Positions 1 through 7,892 of a DNA stretch of 19,659 bases are shown here, piece after piece (position 1 is the first letter of the stretch; each line of letters begins with the position of its first letter). The position numbers were made by a program, and so were the translations under genes. The DNA comes from Pseudomonadota bacterium (GTDB taxonomy: Bacteria > Pseudomonadota > Gammaproteobacteria > Pseudomonadales > Azotimanducaceae), in contig JAQBYL010000019.1 in the NCBI GenBank assembly GCA_027622495.1, positions 1-19,659 on the forward strand. The letters run 5' to 3'. A model generated the notes under the pieces. It was not told the DNA's origin, did no database searches, and saw only the letters and a program-made list of their open reading frames with translations.

Positions 1-1
1 G

Positions 2-193
2 GTGTATCTGACTGTAGAGCTGACCGATGCGATCGTGAGTTCCTACAGTGCAAGCTCGGGGGGCGATCGACCGTCAGAATCGTTCTCGCTGAACTTCACC
101 AAGATCATGTACAAGTACGACGCCTTCACCGGAGACACGGTCGTGACCGGTACTGAGAAGAAATGGGATGTGATGGCAAACAAACAGTTCTGA
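2..193 (+). CDS. hcp: Hcp family type VI secretion tube protein, C-terminal part
   Basis: This is the last 63 codons of a gene whose start lies left of the window; the first visible codon is an internal GTG, not the true start. The visible part contains a serine-rich loop followed by SLNFTKIMYKYDAF, which matches the C-terminal strand region of Hcp proteins. Family members are usually about 150-170 residues and form hexameric rings that stack into the inner tube of the type VI secretion system, or act as a secreted carrier of effectors. It ends with TGA and is followed by a strong hairpin. No other secretion genes are visible, so it may belong to a T6SS locus to the left or be an orphan hcp. 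The Ser/Thr kinase and sigma factor next door are plausible regulators, but that is inferred from proximity. Confidence 0.82.
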   Translation: MYLTVELTDAIVSSYSASSGGDRPSESFSLNFTKIMYKYDAFTGDTVVTGTEKKWDVMANKQF

Positions 194-218
194 TCAGGTG
201 CCTCCTGCCTGGGTATGT

Positions 219-248
219 TCGCGGTCAGTGGAAGGACACCGACCGCGA
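219..248. terminator. Hairpin between convergent hcp and kinase genes
   Basis: TCGCGGTCAGTG at 219-230 pairs with CACCGACCGCGA at 237-248 around a six-base GAAGGA loop. The stem has 11 pairs and one A/C mismatch. It lies 25 bases after the hcp stop and about 50 bases beyond the kinase stop, where a bidirectional terminator would be expected. No U-tract follows on either strand, so it is not a classical intrinsic terminator; it may instead stabilise the hcp transcript's 3' end. Confidence 0.4.
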
Positions 249-296
249 CGACCCCCCTAAACAACGAAAAGGGAACTTCATGCCAGATCGTGCGGA

Positions 297-1355
297 TTAA
301 TGGTCAGGGCGTTCTGACAGACCCAGCGCGTTGAGAAAATGGCCTACTGATTCCTGACGCTGGTTACGCTTGAACTTAAGCGCCTTCCGGATGGCTCGCC
401 AGTGCCGCCATTTGAGGCCCAGACGAGCCGGTTTCTGCTTTTTTGCACGGGCAGCCGTAGACCAGATGTAGTCGAACGGATGTTTTCCGGTCATCAGTTC
501 GTAAGCGATACAACCCAGTGCAAACAGATCATCTCTGGGGTCTGCATCGTCTCCCTCAATCATTTCCGGACTGGCATAGCCCGGTGTCATGGCGCCGATG
601 GTCGCCGGATCAAACACGGTGGTGATCATGCCGGTGTCGGTTTCGTTGCGATAAGCGCGGGCGATGCCGAAATCGATGACCTTCACCATTCCACCTGCTT
701 CAATCAGGATATTTCCGGGTTTGAGATCAGCGTGCACAATCTTGTTCCGATGGGCGAAAGCCAGCGCCAGGCCAACCTGGTGGATGATGTGCAGGGCTTC
801 CGACTCACTCAACCGTCGCTCGTCATCCAGGCGATCGGCCAGCGACTGACCATTCAGAAGCTCCATGGTCATGTAACAAAGCTCGTCATCGCGGTCAAAG
901 TCGTACACCCGAACAATGTTCACGTGTGAGAGCGCCTGAGACTTTCTGGTCTCGCGCTGCAGCATGGTCATGGCCTCAGTCTGCTCGCTGAATTTGGAGT
1001 TCAGAATTTTGACGGCTACAAACGGCTGCCTGTCACGGGCTTCTACACGTCGCTTGTCGATCGCCCGGTAGATCACGCTCATGCCGCCTGACGCGATGTG
1101 TTCGACCAGTTCAAAGCGGTCGTTCAGAACGATGCCCGTGAGATCAGTTTCCGCCGCCGGCAGCGAGATTGCCTCAAATGGTGAGCGATCAAGGGGTGAG
1201 GCCGTGTGGTTGGCTGCCAGCAGCTTGTGCACCTGGTGTTGTAGATTCAGATCGCCGTTGCAGAGGTCCGGCAGGCGCTGGCTGATCTCTTGATCTGTGG
1301 CTTCCGCCAGATCAAAGAAGACCTGCCACATTCTGTTCCACTCTTGATCTGCCAC
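297..1355 (-). CDS. Soluble serine/threonine protein kinase (Hanks type)
   Basis: The protein has 352 residues. Residues 1-75 are a helical region with tryptophan near the start and a KLLAANH segment, like the N-terminal region of kinases that travel with ECF sigma factors. The kinase domain spans about 80-345: glycine-rich loop IASGGMSVIY (88-96), VAVK lysine K116, catalytic HADLKPGN with D210 and N215, DFG at 228-230, and SPE at 262-264. The catalytic loop reads HAD rather than HRD, so this is a non-RD kinase. No transmembrane segment or extracellular sensor domain is visible, so it should be cytosolic. The listed start is GTG at 1355; an in-frame ATG at 1331 is possible. It is divergent from an ECF sigma gene, its most likely partner and substrate. 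Confidence 0.93.
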   Translation of the reverse strand: MADQEWNRMWQVFFDLAEATDQEISQRLPDLCNGDLNLQHQVHKLLAANHTASPLDRSPFEAISLPAAETDLTGIVLNDRFELVEHIASGGMSVIYRAIDKRRVEARDRQPFVAVKILNSKFSEQTEAMTMLQRETRKSQALSHVNIVRVYDFDRDDELCYMTMELLNGQSLADRLDDERRLSESEALHIIHQVGLALAFAHRNKIVHADLKPGNILIEAGGMVKVIDFGIARAYRNETDTGMITTVFDPATIGAMTPGYASPEMIEGDDADPRDDLFALGCIAYELMTGKHPFDYIWSTAARAKKQKPARLGLKWRHWRAIRKALKFKRNQRQESVGHFLNALGLSERPDH

Positions 1356-1462
1356 AACTCACCACTGCCTTCACCTTACGGGATTATAACCATCGGTTGT
1401 GTTGCGGTTCCCGCTCAAGGGTGGGTATTGTGGGATGAAGGCAACGAAAGGACATCACGGGT

Positions 1463-2035
1463 ATGTCAGACCGGGCAATGAGGGACGTAACCGCACTGTT
1501 AGGGCAGATCAGCCAGGGGGATCAACAGGCGGCCAATGATCTGCTGCCGCTGGTTTATGAGGAACTCCGGCGCCTGGCCCGCGGCAAGATGGCACGTGAG
1601 CGGCCCGGTCAGACACTGCAGGCCACCGCCCTTGTGCACGAAGCCTATCTGCGCCTGGTCGCTTCCGACGATCCCGGATGGGATGGTCGGGCTCATTTTT
1701 ATGCCTCTGCTGCAGAGGCCATGCGGCGAATATTGATCGATCGGGCCCGGCGTGTTGTCCGTGACAAACATGGCGGTGGCTATCAACGCGTGAGTCTTTC
1801 TGTGGACGATATTGAAGAGGAAAAGGCAGCGGATGAACTGATTGCCCTGGATGACGCGTTGCAGACACTCTCGGAGCGGGACCCGCAGATGGCCAGGGTG
1901 GTCACCTATCGGTATTACGGTGGATTGTCGGTGGCAGAGACGGCCAAGGTGATGGATATCTCCACACGCTCGGTGGACCGCTACTGGTCAGCGGCCCGTG
2001 TGTGGCTTGCGAGTGTGCTGAAGGGAGAAGGTTAA
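1463..2035 (+). CDS. ECF RNA polymerase sigma factor (kinase-associated type)
   Basis: The protein has 190 residues with sigma region 2 at about 15-100 and a region 4 helix-turn-helix at about 128-185 (LSVAETAKVMDISTRSVDRY). The sequence LVYEELRRLARGKM and ALVHEAYLRLV fit the TIGR02999-type ECF family, many members of which are encoded next to Ser/Thr kinases. In region 2.2, where most ECF factors have an acidic DAED-like patch for core polymerase binding, this protein has QATA, putting Thr55 in place of an acidic residue. No anti-sigma gene is adjacent. GAAAGGA at 1446-1452 is a good ribosome site ten bases before the ATG. The divergent kinase suggests activation by phosphorylation; this is inference. 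Confidence 0.92.
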   Translation: MSDRAMRDVTALLGQISQGDQQAANDLLPLVYEELRRLARGKMARERPGQTLQATALVHEAYLRLVASDDPGWDGRAHFYASAAEAMRRILIDRARRVVRDKHGGGYQRVSLSVDDIEEEKAADELIALDDALQTLSERDPQMARVVTYRYYGGLSVAETAKVMDISTRSVDRYWSAARVWLASVLKGEG

Positions 2036-2243
2036 AGGAGGTGCACGATACTGATAAGGCACCACCAATTCTCACCGGCAGGGGTGTGCAAGTGCTCACG
2101 CCTCCTTCTTCAGACGTCCGGCTATCGTTTCCTGGAAAGTTTGAACTGCGGGTTCGTGGTTGTTGTCATCTTGGCAGTCGTCTCTGGTCCTGACATGCCT
2201 GTAACGCGGATTGTCGCCACTACACTACCCCGCAGATTCATTG

Positions 2244-3278
2244 TCACGGCCTTAAGGCACTCATATTCGACTCTTTTGTGATCGAAGAGGTCGGCATTTT
2301 GATTTCTAGCGGCGGGCAATGTTGGGGGTGTGGCAGCGGTTGACGTTTAGTGATCCCGCCAACCAGTTCCAGGAATACACCGTCAGGGTCAATCGCGTGG
2401 ACGATGGCTGATTCATCTTCGCCGGTGCCTGTGCAGCATGGTGCCGGTTCTGAAAGAAAGGGGACGCTCTGACTTTTCAGAATAGCCACCGCACGATCCA
2501 CGTCCGGCACCATCAACGCGATGCGATTAATGCCGATGTGATTTATGGGGGGTGGATACGCGGGCTCTGGATTAAACGGTTTGAGCCATTGAATCAGGCG
2601 TAACACGTGGCGGTCGCCGCGATCAATCGATATGTCTGCGCCTTTGAACTGGAAATCGCCATCCAGTCCCCATGCTCGGCCCTCCGCCGCGTCTCCGCCC
2701 CTCTGCTCCAGCGGGGTGACCTGGGTGTAGCCAAAGCGGGCATAAAATTCCAGCGATGCGTCAAGATCCGACACGTTTATGCCAATGAACGGCATTGCCG
2801 TCAGGTGCATGTTCGCAGGTGTTTCTGGCCCGGGCGGACCATTTTCCATCAGCTTGTAAAGAACGCCGTCGGGATCCCGGAAAAATACATACCGCTGACC
2901 AACCTCCCCATACGGTTGGGAGAGAAACCTGACCCCCTGTTGCGTGAGATAAGCAAAGTCCTGATCGAGGTGGGTGGTGAGCAATGCCGCGTACGCCATG
3001 CCCAGGTGATTGGGCAATTCGTATGGTGGATCCGGATTAAAAGGAATCTTGAATTGCAGAAGGTCGATATTTGCAACGTTCGCACTGGTGGGTAAGGAGA
3101 TCACTTCCCCTTGTGCGAGCTCATACTGGCACTCATCAAACATGCCCAGCGCTCGAGCCATCTGATGGGTGTTTGTAAGCGGGAAACCGCCAATTCCTTC
3201 GGTATACCCAAGCATCCGATAGAATGCCCGGGCCTTATCAAAATCCGCGGTATGCGTGGCAAAGTGGAACCGTGCCAT
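2244..3278 (-). CDS. Two-domain VOC (glyoxalase/dioxygenase-like) protein, main ORF of a frameshifted gene
   Basis: This ORF carries two VOC domains in tandem, about residues 3-145 (opening RFHFATHTADFDKARAFY, closing FRDPDGVLYKLME) and about 160-305 (opening IGINVSDLDASLEFY, closing IDPDGVFLELV), plus a 35-residue tail. VOC domains bind a metal or small ligand; the reaction here is unknown. The second domain has a PCC motif shared with the paralogue at 9567-10676. The ATG at 3278 has no ribosome site. An ORF at 3307-3453 in the frame one base away encodes a signal peptide behind a strong ribosome site. Removing one T from the T5 run (A5 on the plus strand, 3309-3313) joins them as AATF-EYASDNDIGLMARF, giving a 402-residue secreted protein laid out like the paralogue. 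It lies 13 bases downstream of the hydrolase gene, probably in the same operon. Confidence 0.85.
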   Translation of the reverse strand: MARFHFATHTADFDKARAFYRMLGYTEGIGGFPLTNTHQMARALGMFDECQYELAQGEVISLPTSANVANIDLLQFKIPFNPDPPYELPNHLGMAYAALLTTHLDQDFAYLTQQGVRFLSQPYGEVGQRYVFFRDPDGVLYKLMENGPPGPETPANMHLTAMPFIGINVSDLDASLEFYARFGYTQVTPLEQRGGDAAEGRAWGLDGDFQFKGADISIDRGDRHVLRLIQWLKPFNPEPAYPPPINHIGINRIALMVPDVDRAVAILKSQSVPFLSEPAPCCTGTGEDESAIVHAIDPDGVFLELVGGITKRQPLPHPQHCPPLEIKMPTSSITKESNMSALRP

Positions 3279-3306
3279 CAGGCCAATGTCGTTATCCGAA
3301 GCATAT

Positions 3307-3453
3307 TCAAAAAGTCGCTGCCATCTGGGCCATTGCCGATGTCAGATTTTCATCGGCCGGGTCCTGGTCGGCAGTAGCTGAAATGCTTTGGCTTGAAAAG
3401 GCAACCAGGGTGAGGACAACCCCCAGGAGGAAGATTGAAGAGCCAGTGCGCAT
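3307..3453 (-). other. Signal-peptide ORF, the 5' part of the frameshifted VOC gene
   Basis: This 48-codon ORF begins at ATG 3453 behind AAGAGGGGG and 13 bases after the stop of the upstream hydrolase gene. It encodes a basic start, a hydrophobic core (IFLLGVVLTLVAF) and a likely cleavage site after SISA. It stops at UGA in the context UUU UGA A. A one-base forward slip on UUU would continue into the VOC frame as TFEYASDND. The total span 2244-3453 is 1210 bases, exactly one base more than a whole number of codons. It is therefore best read as the displaced start of the VOC gene: a mutation, a sequencing error or, less likely, a programmed +1 site. Confidence 0.75.
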
Positions 3454-3466
3454 TACGTGCCCCCTC

Positions 3467-4273
3467 TTAAAGATGCTGCTTGAGAAAATTGTTCAAGGCA
3501 GCCAGATAATCTTGCTGTGCCTCTATAAAGGGTGCGTGTCCGACGCCTTCGAATTCGACCACTTGAGCGTTCGGGTTATTGCGCCCTACCCATCGACATA
3601 TATCCGGTGCAACAAAACCGTCCTGGTCGCCCACGAATGAAAGAATTGGCATCGTGAGACCGGCCAGCAGTTCGCGCTGATCCAATACCGCAAGTTCCCC
3701 CAGGGTCTGCGCTGCCATGGGGGACGATTGCAGAAATATCTGCTCAAACCAGTTTTCGATCGCCGGGCTCACCGGTTTGGCGCAGATGATTTTCGCAAGC
3801 CCATTTAAAAAATTGACGCGGTCCTGAGCCAGTGCCGCAAGCGTTGCCTGCATATCGTCATTGGTGCCGCCGTGAGGAAAATCGGGCTTCTGGGTGTATA
3901 CGGGTGATGCTCCACCGGTTAGAACAAGACCGACGCAAGCCTGCTTTAAGGCAGCTGCCGCCGACACGACCACGGCGCCACCGAGAGACCATCCATTGAG
4001 GACCACCCGGGTCAGATCCAACTGCCGGGCGAGGGCAACCACGTCCCCGGCGATGGCGTTGATGCTCATGTCGGCAAAGTCTTTATCGGTCTGACCGCAG
4101 CCCCGATGATCCAGCAGTACTACCCGATATCCGGAAGTGACCAGGTCAGGCAGGACGTGATCCCAGGTCCGTACGCTCATGCCCCACCCATGCACTAAAA
4201 TGATGGCCGATTGGCCGCTGCCGTAGTTTTCGTAATAGACGTTGCCGCCGTCATGCGTTGCCAGATAACTCAA
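3467..4273 (-). CDS. Alpha/beta hydrolase (esterase/lactonase-like)
   Basis: The protein has 268 residues, typical of the single-domain alpha/beta hydrolase fold. HGWG at 28-31 forms the oxyanion-hole loop, GWSLGG at 94-99 is the nucleophile elbow with Ser96, D218 in GDQDG is the likely acid, and H246 in GVGHAPF is the catalytic histidine. No signal peptide is seen, so it should act in the cytosol. The start is TTG at 4273, chosen because GGAGG lies eight bases upstream and no better start exists. It is divergent from a Baeyer-Villiger monooxygenase; enzymes of this type often hydrolyse the ester or lactone made by such a monooxygenase, so a sequential pair is a fair inference. Related sequences include enol-lactonases and non-heme haloperoxidases, so the substrate is open. 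Confidence 0.9.
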   Translation of the reverse strand: MSYLATHDGGNVYYENYGSGQSAIILVHGWGMSVRTWDHVLPDLVTSGYRVVLLDHRGCGQTDKDFADMSINAIAGDVVALARQLDLTRVVLNGWSLGGAVVVSAAAALKQACVGLVLTGGASPVYTQKPDFPHGGTNDDMQATLAALAQDRVNFLNGLAKIICAKPVSPAIENWFEQIFLQSSPMAAQTLGELAVLDQRELLAGLTMPILSFVGDQDGFVAPDICRWVGRNNPNAQVVEFEGVGHAPFIEAQQDYLAALNNFLKQHL

Positions 4274-4313
4274 TGGTCTGCCTCCAGGTCGACGGGATTA
4301 TTCAAGTCGAGAT

Positions 4314-4326
4314 TTGTATGGTACAA
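4314..4326. promoter_or_regulatory. Inverted repeat in the divergent hydrolase/monooxygenase promoter region
   Basis: TTGTA-TGG-TACAA is a perfect 5-bp inverted repeat in the 113-base gap between the TTG start of the hydrolase and the ATG of the monooxygenase. A second short palindrome, GGCATGCC, lies further right in the same gap. Such sites could bind a dimeric regulator acting on both genes, but no regulator gene is adjacent and the repeats are short enough to occur by chance. Confidence 0.25.
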
Positions 4327-4386
4327 CCCCGGCTACTCAATGGCACGATCAGGCATGCCGGTGAGAAATTGAACAGGAGAATGAAA

Positions 4387-6006
4387 ATGACTAAGCCGGA
4401 TCACGATGTAATTGCGATAGGGGCCGGTTTCGCGGGGCTCGGTCTGATTCACTATATGCGCGAGGCAGGCTTGTCGATTCGCGTGTTCGACAAAGCTTCT
4501 GACATCGGCGGTACCTGGACCTGGAATCGCTATCCCGGTGCGGCGACCGACAGTGAGGGCTACTACTACTGCCTCACCTTTTCTAAAGAGATTCTGCAGG
4601 AATGGAAGTGGTCACAACGCTATCCAGGCTGCGAGGAAACGCTGCGCTACATGCACTTCGTTGCAGACAAGTGCGACATGTGGCCGCACATTGCGTTGGA
4701 TACTGAAATTACCGTTACGGAATTCCGCGAAGATACTGGCCTGTGGTTAGTAAAAACCGCAGCAGGAGAAGAATTCACGTGTAAATACCTCGTGAGCGCC
4801 ATGGGCATGATCTCTGAACCCGTCGTGCCGCACATTAAGGGGTTGGGCGATTTCCAGGGGCCTTGTTTCCACTCTGCCCGCTGGCCACACGAAGGTCTGG
4901 ATTACGCTGGCAAGCGTGTCGGTCTGGTTGGTGCTGGCGCAACCGCAGTGCAGATGTTGCCTGTGCTGGCACAGACCGCTGCGAAGGTCACTATTTTTCA
5001 GCGCACGCCAAACCATGTGATGCCAGCTGTGCAAAAACCCATGACTCCGGAGTGGGAAAAAGAAATCAAAGACAACTATGAGTCGATTATCAGCAAGTGC
5101 CGCAACCATGTGTTTGGAATGGCCTTCGACAGTCCGGTGGGGCGCAATCTGGCTGATACGCCACCCGAGGAAGTTCAAAAGATTCTGGAAGAGCACTGGC
5201 CTTTAGGCAGTTTTCGGTTTGTGTTTGAAACTTTCGACGACCTGCTCACGAATGCTGATTCCAATCAGGCTGTAGCGGATTTCATGGCGACGAAAATCAG
5301 GCAGAAAGTCAAAGATCCTGCGGTCGCCGAACTCCTCGTACCAAAGGGTTATCCGTTGTTTGCCAAACGCCCACCGCTGGATCACGGCTTCTACGAGGCG
5401 TTCAATCGGGATAACGTACAACTGGTCGATATCAAGGATTGCGAACCGATCGTTGCGATCACCAAAACAGGAATTCGCACCACAAAAAATCATTACGACT
5501 TCGACATCATTGTGTTAGCTACAGGGTTCCAGGCCTACACGGGTGCTCAGGAAGCGCTACAGATCCGTGGGCGGAACGGTCTGTTGCTCAAAGACAAATG
5601 GCAGGATGTATCCGGGTCCATCATGGGCGTGTTTGTCGCTGATTTCCCCAATCTGTTCATGATCACCGGCCCGCAGGCGCCGTTTGCGAACCTGCCGACC
5701 TCCATCGAACAGAACATCATGTACATCACCGACTGCATAAAGAAGATGCAAAGCGAAGGGCACGATCTTTGTGAACCCCGGCAGGATGCAGAAGATGCCT
5801 GGGTAGCCCATACCGCAGAGATTCACCAGCAGACGCTGATGGCGCAAGGCGGCAAGGTCCATTCCTGGATGATGGGCGCCAATATAGAGAACAAGAAGCC
5901 GCGGGTGTTGATCTATTTTGGCGGCGCCAATGTGTACTACGACAAATTGCGCGAATCAGTCGATGGTGGCTTCCCTGAGGTCGCATTTGCCTCGCTGGCA
6001 GACTGA
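4387..6006 (+). CDS. Type I Baeyer-Villiger flavin monooxygenase
   Basis: The protein has 539 residues, normal for single-component FAD/NADPH Baeyer-Villiger monooxygenases. It shows the FAD-binding GAGFAG (12-17), the GGTWTWNRYPGA segment (about 41-52), the family fingerprint FxGxxxHxxxWP as FQGPCFHSARWP (156-167), and a second nucleotide-binding loop GAGATA (182-187). These enzymes insert oxygen next to a carbonyl to make esters or lactones, using NADPH and O2 in the cytosol. An upstream in-frame start at 4258 and an ATG at 4381 exist, but AGGAGA ends at 4380 and is properly spaced only for the ATG at 4387. It is divergent from the hydrolase and ends five bases short of the convergent luciferase-like gene. 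The substrate (cyclic ketone, steroid, aromatic or linear ketone) cannot be read from the sequence. Confidence 0.94.
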   Translation: MTKPDHDVIAIGAGFAGLGLIHYMREAGLSIRVFDKASDIGGTWTWNRYPGAATDSEGYYYCLTFSKEILQEWKWSQRYPGCEETLRYMHFVADKCDMWPHIALDTEITVTEFREDTGLWLVKTAAGEEFTCKYLVSAMGMISEPVVPHIKGLGDFQGPCFHSARWPHEGLDYAGKRVGLVGAGATAVQMLPVLAQTAAKVTIFQRTPNHVMPAVQKPMTPEWEKEIKDNYESIISKCRNHVFGMAFDSPVGRNLADTPPEEVQKILEEHWPLGSFRFVFETFDDLLTNADSNQAVADFMATKIRQKVKDPAVAELLVPKGYPLFAKRPPLDHGFYEAFNRDNVQLVDIKDCEPIVAITKTGIRTTKNHYDFDIIVLATGFQAYTGAQEALQIRGRNGLLLKDKWQDVSGSIMGVFVADFPNLFMITGPQAPFANLPTSIEQNIMYITDCIKKMQSEGHDLCEPRQDAEDAWVAHTAEIHQQTLMAQGGKVHSWMMGANIENKKPRVLIYFGGANVYYDKLRESVDGGFPEVAFASLAD

Positions 6007-6011
6007 TCTGG

Positions 6012-7037
6012 TTAGATAGTTGCCTGGTTTTCTATATTGCGTCTAACCCGTGGGATGACATTCCTGGCAATGTACTCCATGCGCGCGTTGCCTTGATCAA
6101 AGGGTTCGCCAGGAAACTGTGCCCAGAAGTGAATGTCTTTGATCTGTGGGTACTGCGTTAGCAGCGCTGTCAGCGCGGTCACCGCACTGTCGGCGTCGTG
6201 CATTTCATACATACCATCCCGCAGTGCATCCGCTGCGGTTGCAAATTCAGGCGTCGACTCCGGCGGTCCAAAGGCGCCCCACTTGATGTAATGGTTAGTC
6301 TGGTAAAGGGCATATTGGCCCATCCGTGCGGCTTCGCGTTCCGGGTCAGCCGAGATAACGCCCCATTGACCGGCAAAGATGGCGCCTTCGCTTCGCGGCT
6401 TATCCAGAGCATCTAACGCGGCAAGATAGTCATCATGGCCGATACCCCCGGTGGACAGGAAGCCATCGCCGATACGCGCTGCACGAGCGATTGCGGGCGT
6501 TGCCATGCCGCCCATCAGCAAACGCGGTGGTTCTGTTGGTTGCGGGGTAACCCGTAAATTGTCGATCTGAAATCTTCGTCCGTTAAAGTTCACCGGCTGA
6601 CCACTCCAAGCCTGACGGATGATCTCTACTCCTTCTTCCATAAGACTCGGGCGATTTTTGAGTTGACGCTTGAAGTAGTCAAACTCGACCTGACGATAAC
6701 CAAGCCCCACGCCCAGGTCAAAGCGCCCGCCGCTTAAAATCGACAGAGTCGCTGCATCTTCGGCGAGGCGTATCGGATCGGCAACAGGCAGCAGCATCAG
6801 GTTCGTACCGATTCGCATCTGCCGGGTTTTTTGCGCAATAGCGGCTGCAATGACCAGAGGAGATGGTGTGTATCCGTCCTCGACAAAGTGATGTTCAGTC
6901 AGCCACACAGAATTGAAACCCAGGTCTTCGGCCCACGCTATCTGATCAAGGCTTGCGGCATAGAAGTCTTCGAATGTAAGGCTTGCGTTTGGGTTTCTGA
7001 AGTCATACCAGAGACCGAAATTTATAGTGCGAGGCAT
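6012..7037 (-). CDS. LLM-class (luciferase-like) flavin-dependent oxidoreductase
   Basis: The protein has 341 residues forming a single luciferase-like TIM barrel. Recognisable parts are the first strand INFGLWYDF, WLTEHHFVEDGYTPSP (about 45-60), IGTNLMLLPVADPIRLAEDAATL and FDLGVGLGYRQVEF. Members use reduced FMN or F420 for monooxygenation or hydride transfer; the overall look is of the FMN-dependent alkanal/alkane monooxygenase-like group, where a separate flavin reductase supplies FMNH2. No reductase is present in the window. The ATG at 7037 has AAGGGAG five bases upstream. It is the last gene of a minus-strand operon led by a PQQ quinoprotein, with a 22-base gap from the preceding small membrane gene. 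It may catalyse another oxidation in the same pathway as the monooxygenase. Confidence 0.92.
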   Translation of the reverse strand: MPRTINFGLWYDFRNPNASLTFEDFYAASLDQIAWAEDLGFNSVWLTEHHFVEDGYTPSPLVIAAAIAQKTRQMRIGTNLMLLPVADPIRLAEDAATLSILSGGRFDLGVGLGYRQVEFDYFKRQLKNRPSLMEEGVEIIRQAWSGQPVNFNGRRFQIDNLRVTPQPTEPPRLLMGGMATPAIARAARIGDGFLSTGGIGHDDYLAALDALDKPRSEGAIFAGQWGVISADPEREAARMGQYALYQTNHYIKWGAFGPPESTPEFATAADALRDGMYEMHDADSAVTALTALLTQYPQIKDIHFWAQFPGEPFDQGNARMEYIARNVIPRVRRNIENQATI

Positions 7038-7059
7038 TGCAACTCCCTTATTTGTTCGG

Positions 7060-7416
7060 TTACTGCGCGGTGAACGAAGCGCGTTTAACCAGTAGGGTGA
7101 TAAAGAGTAACGCCAGAATACCGTGAATGATCATTCCAACAGCCTGATCACCCGCCAGCATCAAAGAAAGGCACAGACCGATGTGGAAGACCATCAGCGT
7201 CAACAGAGCAGGAGTAACAGTTTTTCGGTCGTATCGATGAGGCCAGATCCAGATAGAAATACTGGCGATCGCAAGCACGGCAAAACCATAGTGCATAGAC
7301 CACAGTTCGCCCATACCCGCGGCCTGAATGCCTGCAGGACCACCAATGAGTGCGGCCGCGGCCAGAAACTCGGTGAGCGCACTGGCAATGAGTGCAACGC
7401 CTAAAACTATCTTCAC
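7060..7416 (-). CDS. Small four-helix membrane protein, unknown function
   Basis: This 118-residue protein has four hydrophobic stretches (about 3-25, 41-59, 68-88 and 91-112) and almost no soluble part, so it should be an inner-membrane protein. No known catalytic motif is seen. The start is GTG at 7416, supported by GGAG six bases upstream. It lies 14 bases after the RDD gene and 22 bases before the luciferase-like gene, in the same operon. Its size and layout recall small DoxX-like or DUF-type quinone-associated membrane proteins, but no specific family could be assigned. A role in electron transfer or substrate passage for the neighbouring oxidoreductases would be speculation. Confidence 0.8.
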   Translation of the reverse strand: MKIVLGVALIASALTEFLAAAALIGGPAGIQAAGMGELWSMHYGFAVLAIASISIWIWPHRYDRKTVTPALLTLMVFHIGLCLSLMLAGDQAVGMIIHGILALLFITLLVKRASFTAQ

Positions 7417-7430
7417 TGACTACTCCAATT

Positions 7431-7892
7431 TTAGTGAACGCGAATAACCATGGTTCCAGCCGCCAGGCCGTGCAGGCATCTTCGCTTTCTGGTAAAGATA
7501 AGAATCTGGTCAATCAAGGGTATCACCGCCAGAGGCGTTACCACCAAAAAGAGTAATGGAAAGAACAGGGCTCTTATACAGATAAGGGCCCAGAACTGTC
7601 CGCGAATAAGAGATGAGGTTTTTGAAGTGCAGGGCACGATCGCAATACCGAGCAATCTCTTGCCGATGGTTTGACCCGACCGCCAAAGCCCATATCCGTT
7701 GAGTATCAGGTAGCTGGTTATGGCGAGTACCAGTACCCAGGCCATCCAACTGTTGTCGGCGTAATCCTGCGCATCCTCCACGATCCCAGATACCATCACG
7801 AGCACGATCGTGAGAGCGGGCACAAGGGCAGCATCAATGAGTGTTGCCGCTAAACGACGCATCCGACCTGCGATAACATTTTCCTCACTCAT
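7431..7892 (-). CDS. RDD family membrane protein
   Basis: The protein has 153 residues from the ATG at 7892. It shows the RDD signature near the start (GRMRRLAATLIDA, with the conserved Arg and Asp), a second hydrophobic segment (AWVLVLAITSYLIL), and the family's GQTIGKRLLGI motif before a third helix. RDD proteins are inner-membrane proteins of mostly unknown function; some are linked to ion or solute transport. A longer in-frame ORF exists upstream to 7970, but it overlaps the preceding quinoprotein gene; the ATG at 7892 sits inside ATGAGTGA, overlapping that gene's stop by eight bases, a classic translational coupling. It is followed after 14 bases by another small membrane protein. Confidence 0.87.
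   Translation of the reverse strand: MSEENVIAGRMRRLAATLIDAALVPALTIVLVMVSGIVEDAQDYADNSWMAWVLVLAITSYLILNGYGLWRSGQTIGKRLLGIAIVPCTSKTSSLIRGQFWALICIRALFFPLLFLVVTPLAVIPLIDQILIFTRKRRCLHGLAAGTMVIRVH

Noticed and set aside
402..929. A 175-codon plus-strand ORF opposite the kinase gene
   Set aside because: It lies wholly antisense to a clear kinase domain, has no ribosome site and its product resembles no family.
2002..2281. Two overlapping short plus-strand ORFs after the sigma factor, one near an AGGAGG sequence
   Set aside because: The AGGAGG at about 2037 has no start codon at proper spacing, and neither product resembles a known protein; I see no gene or convincing terminator in 2036-2243.
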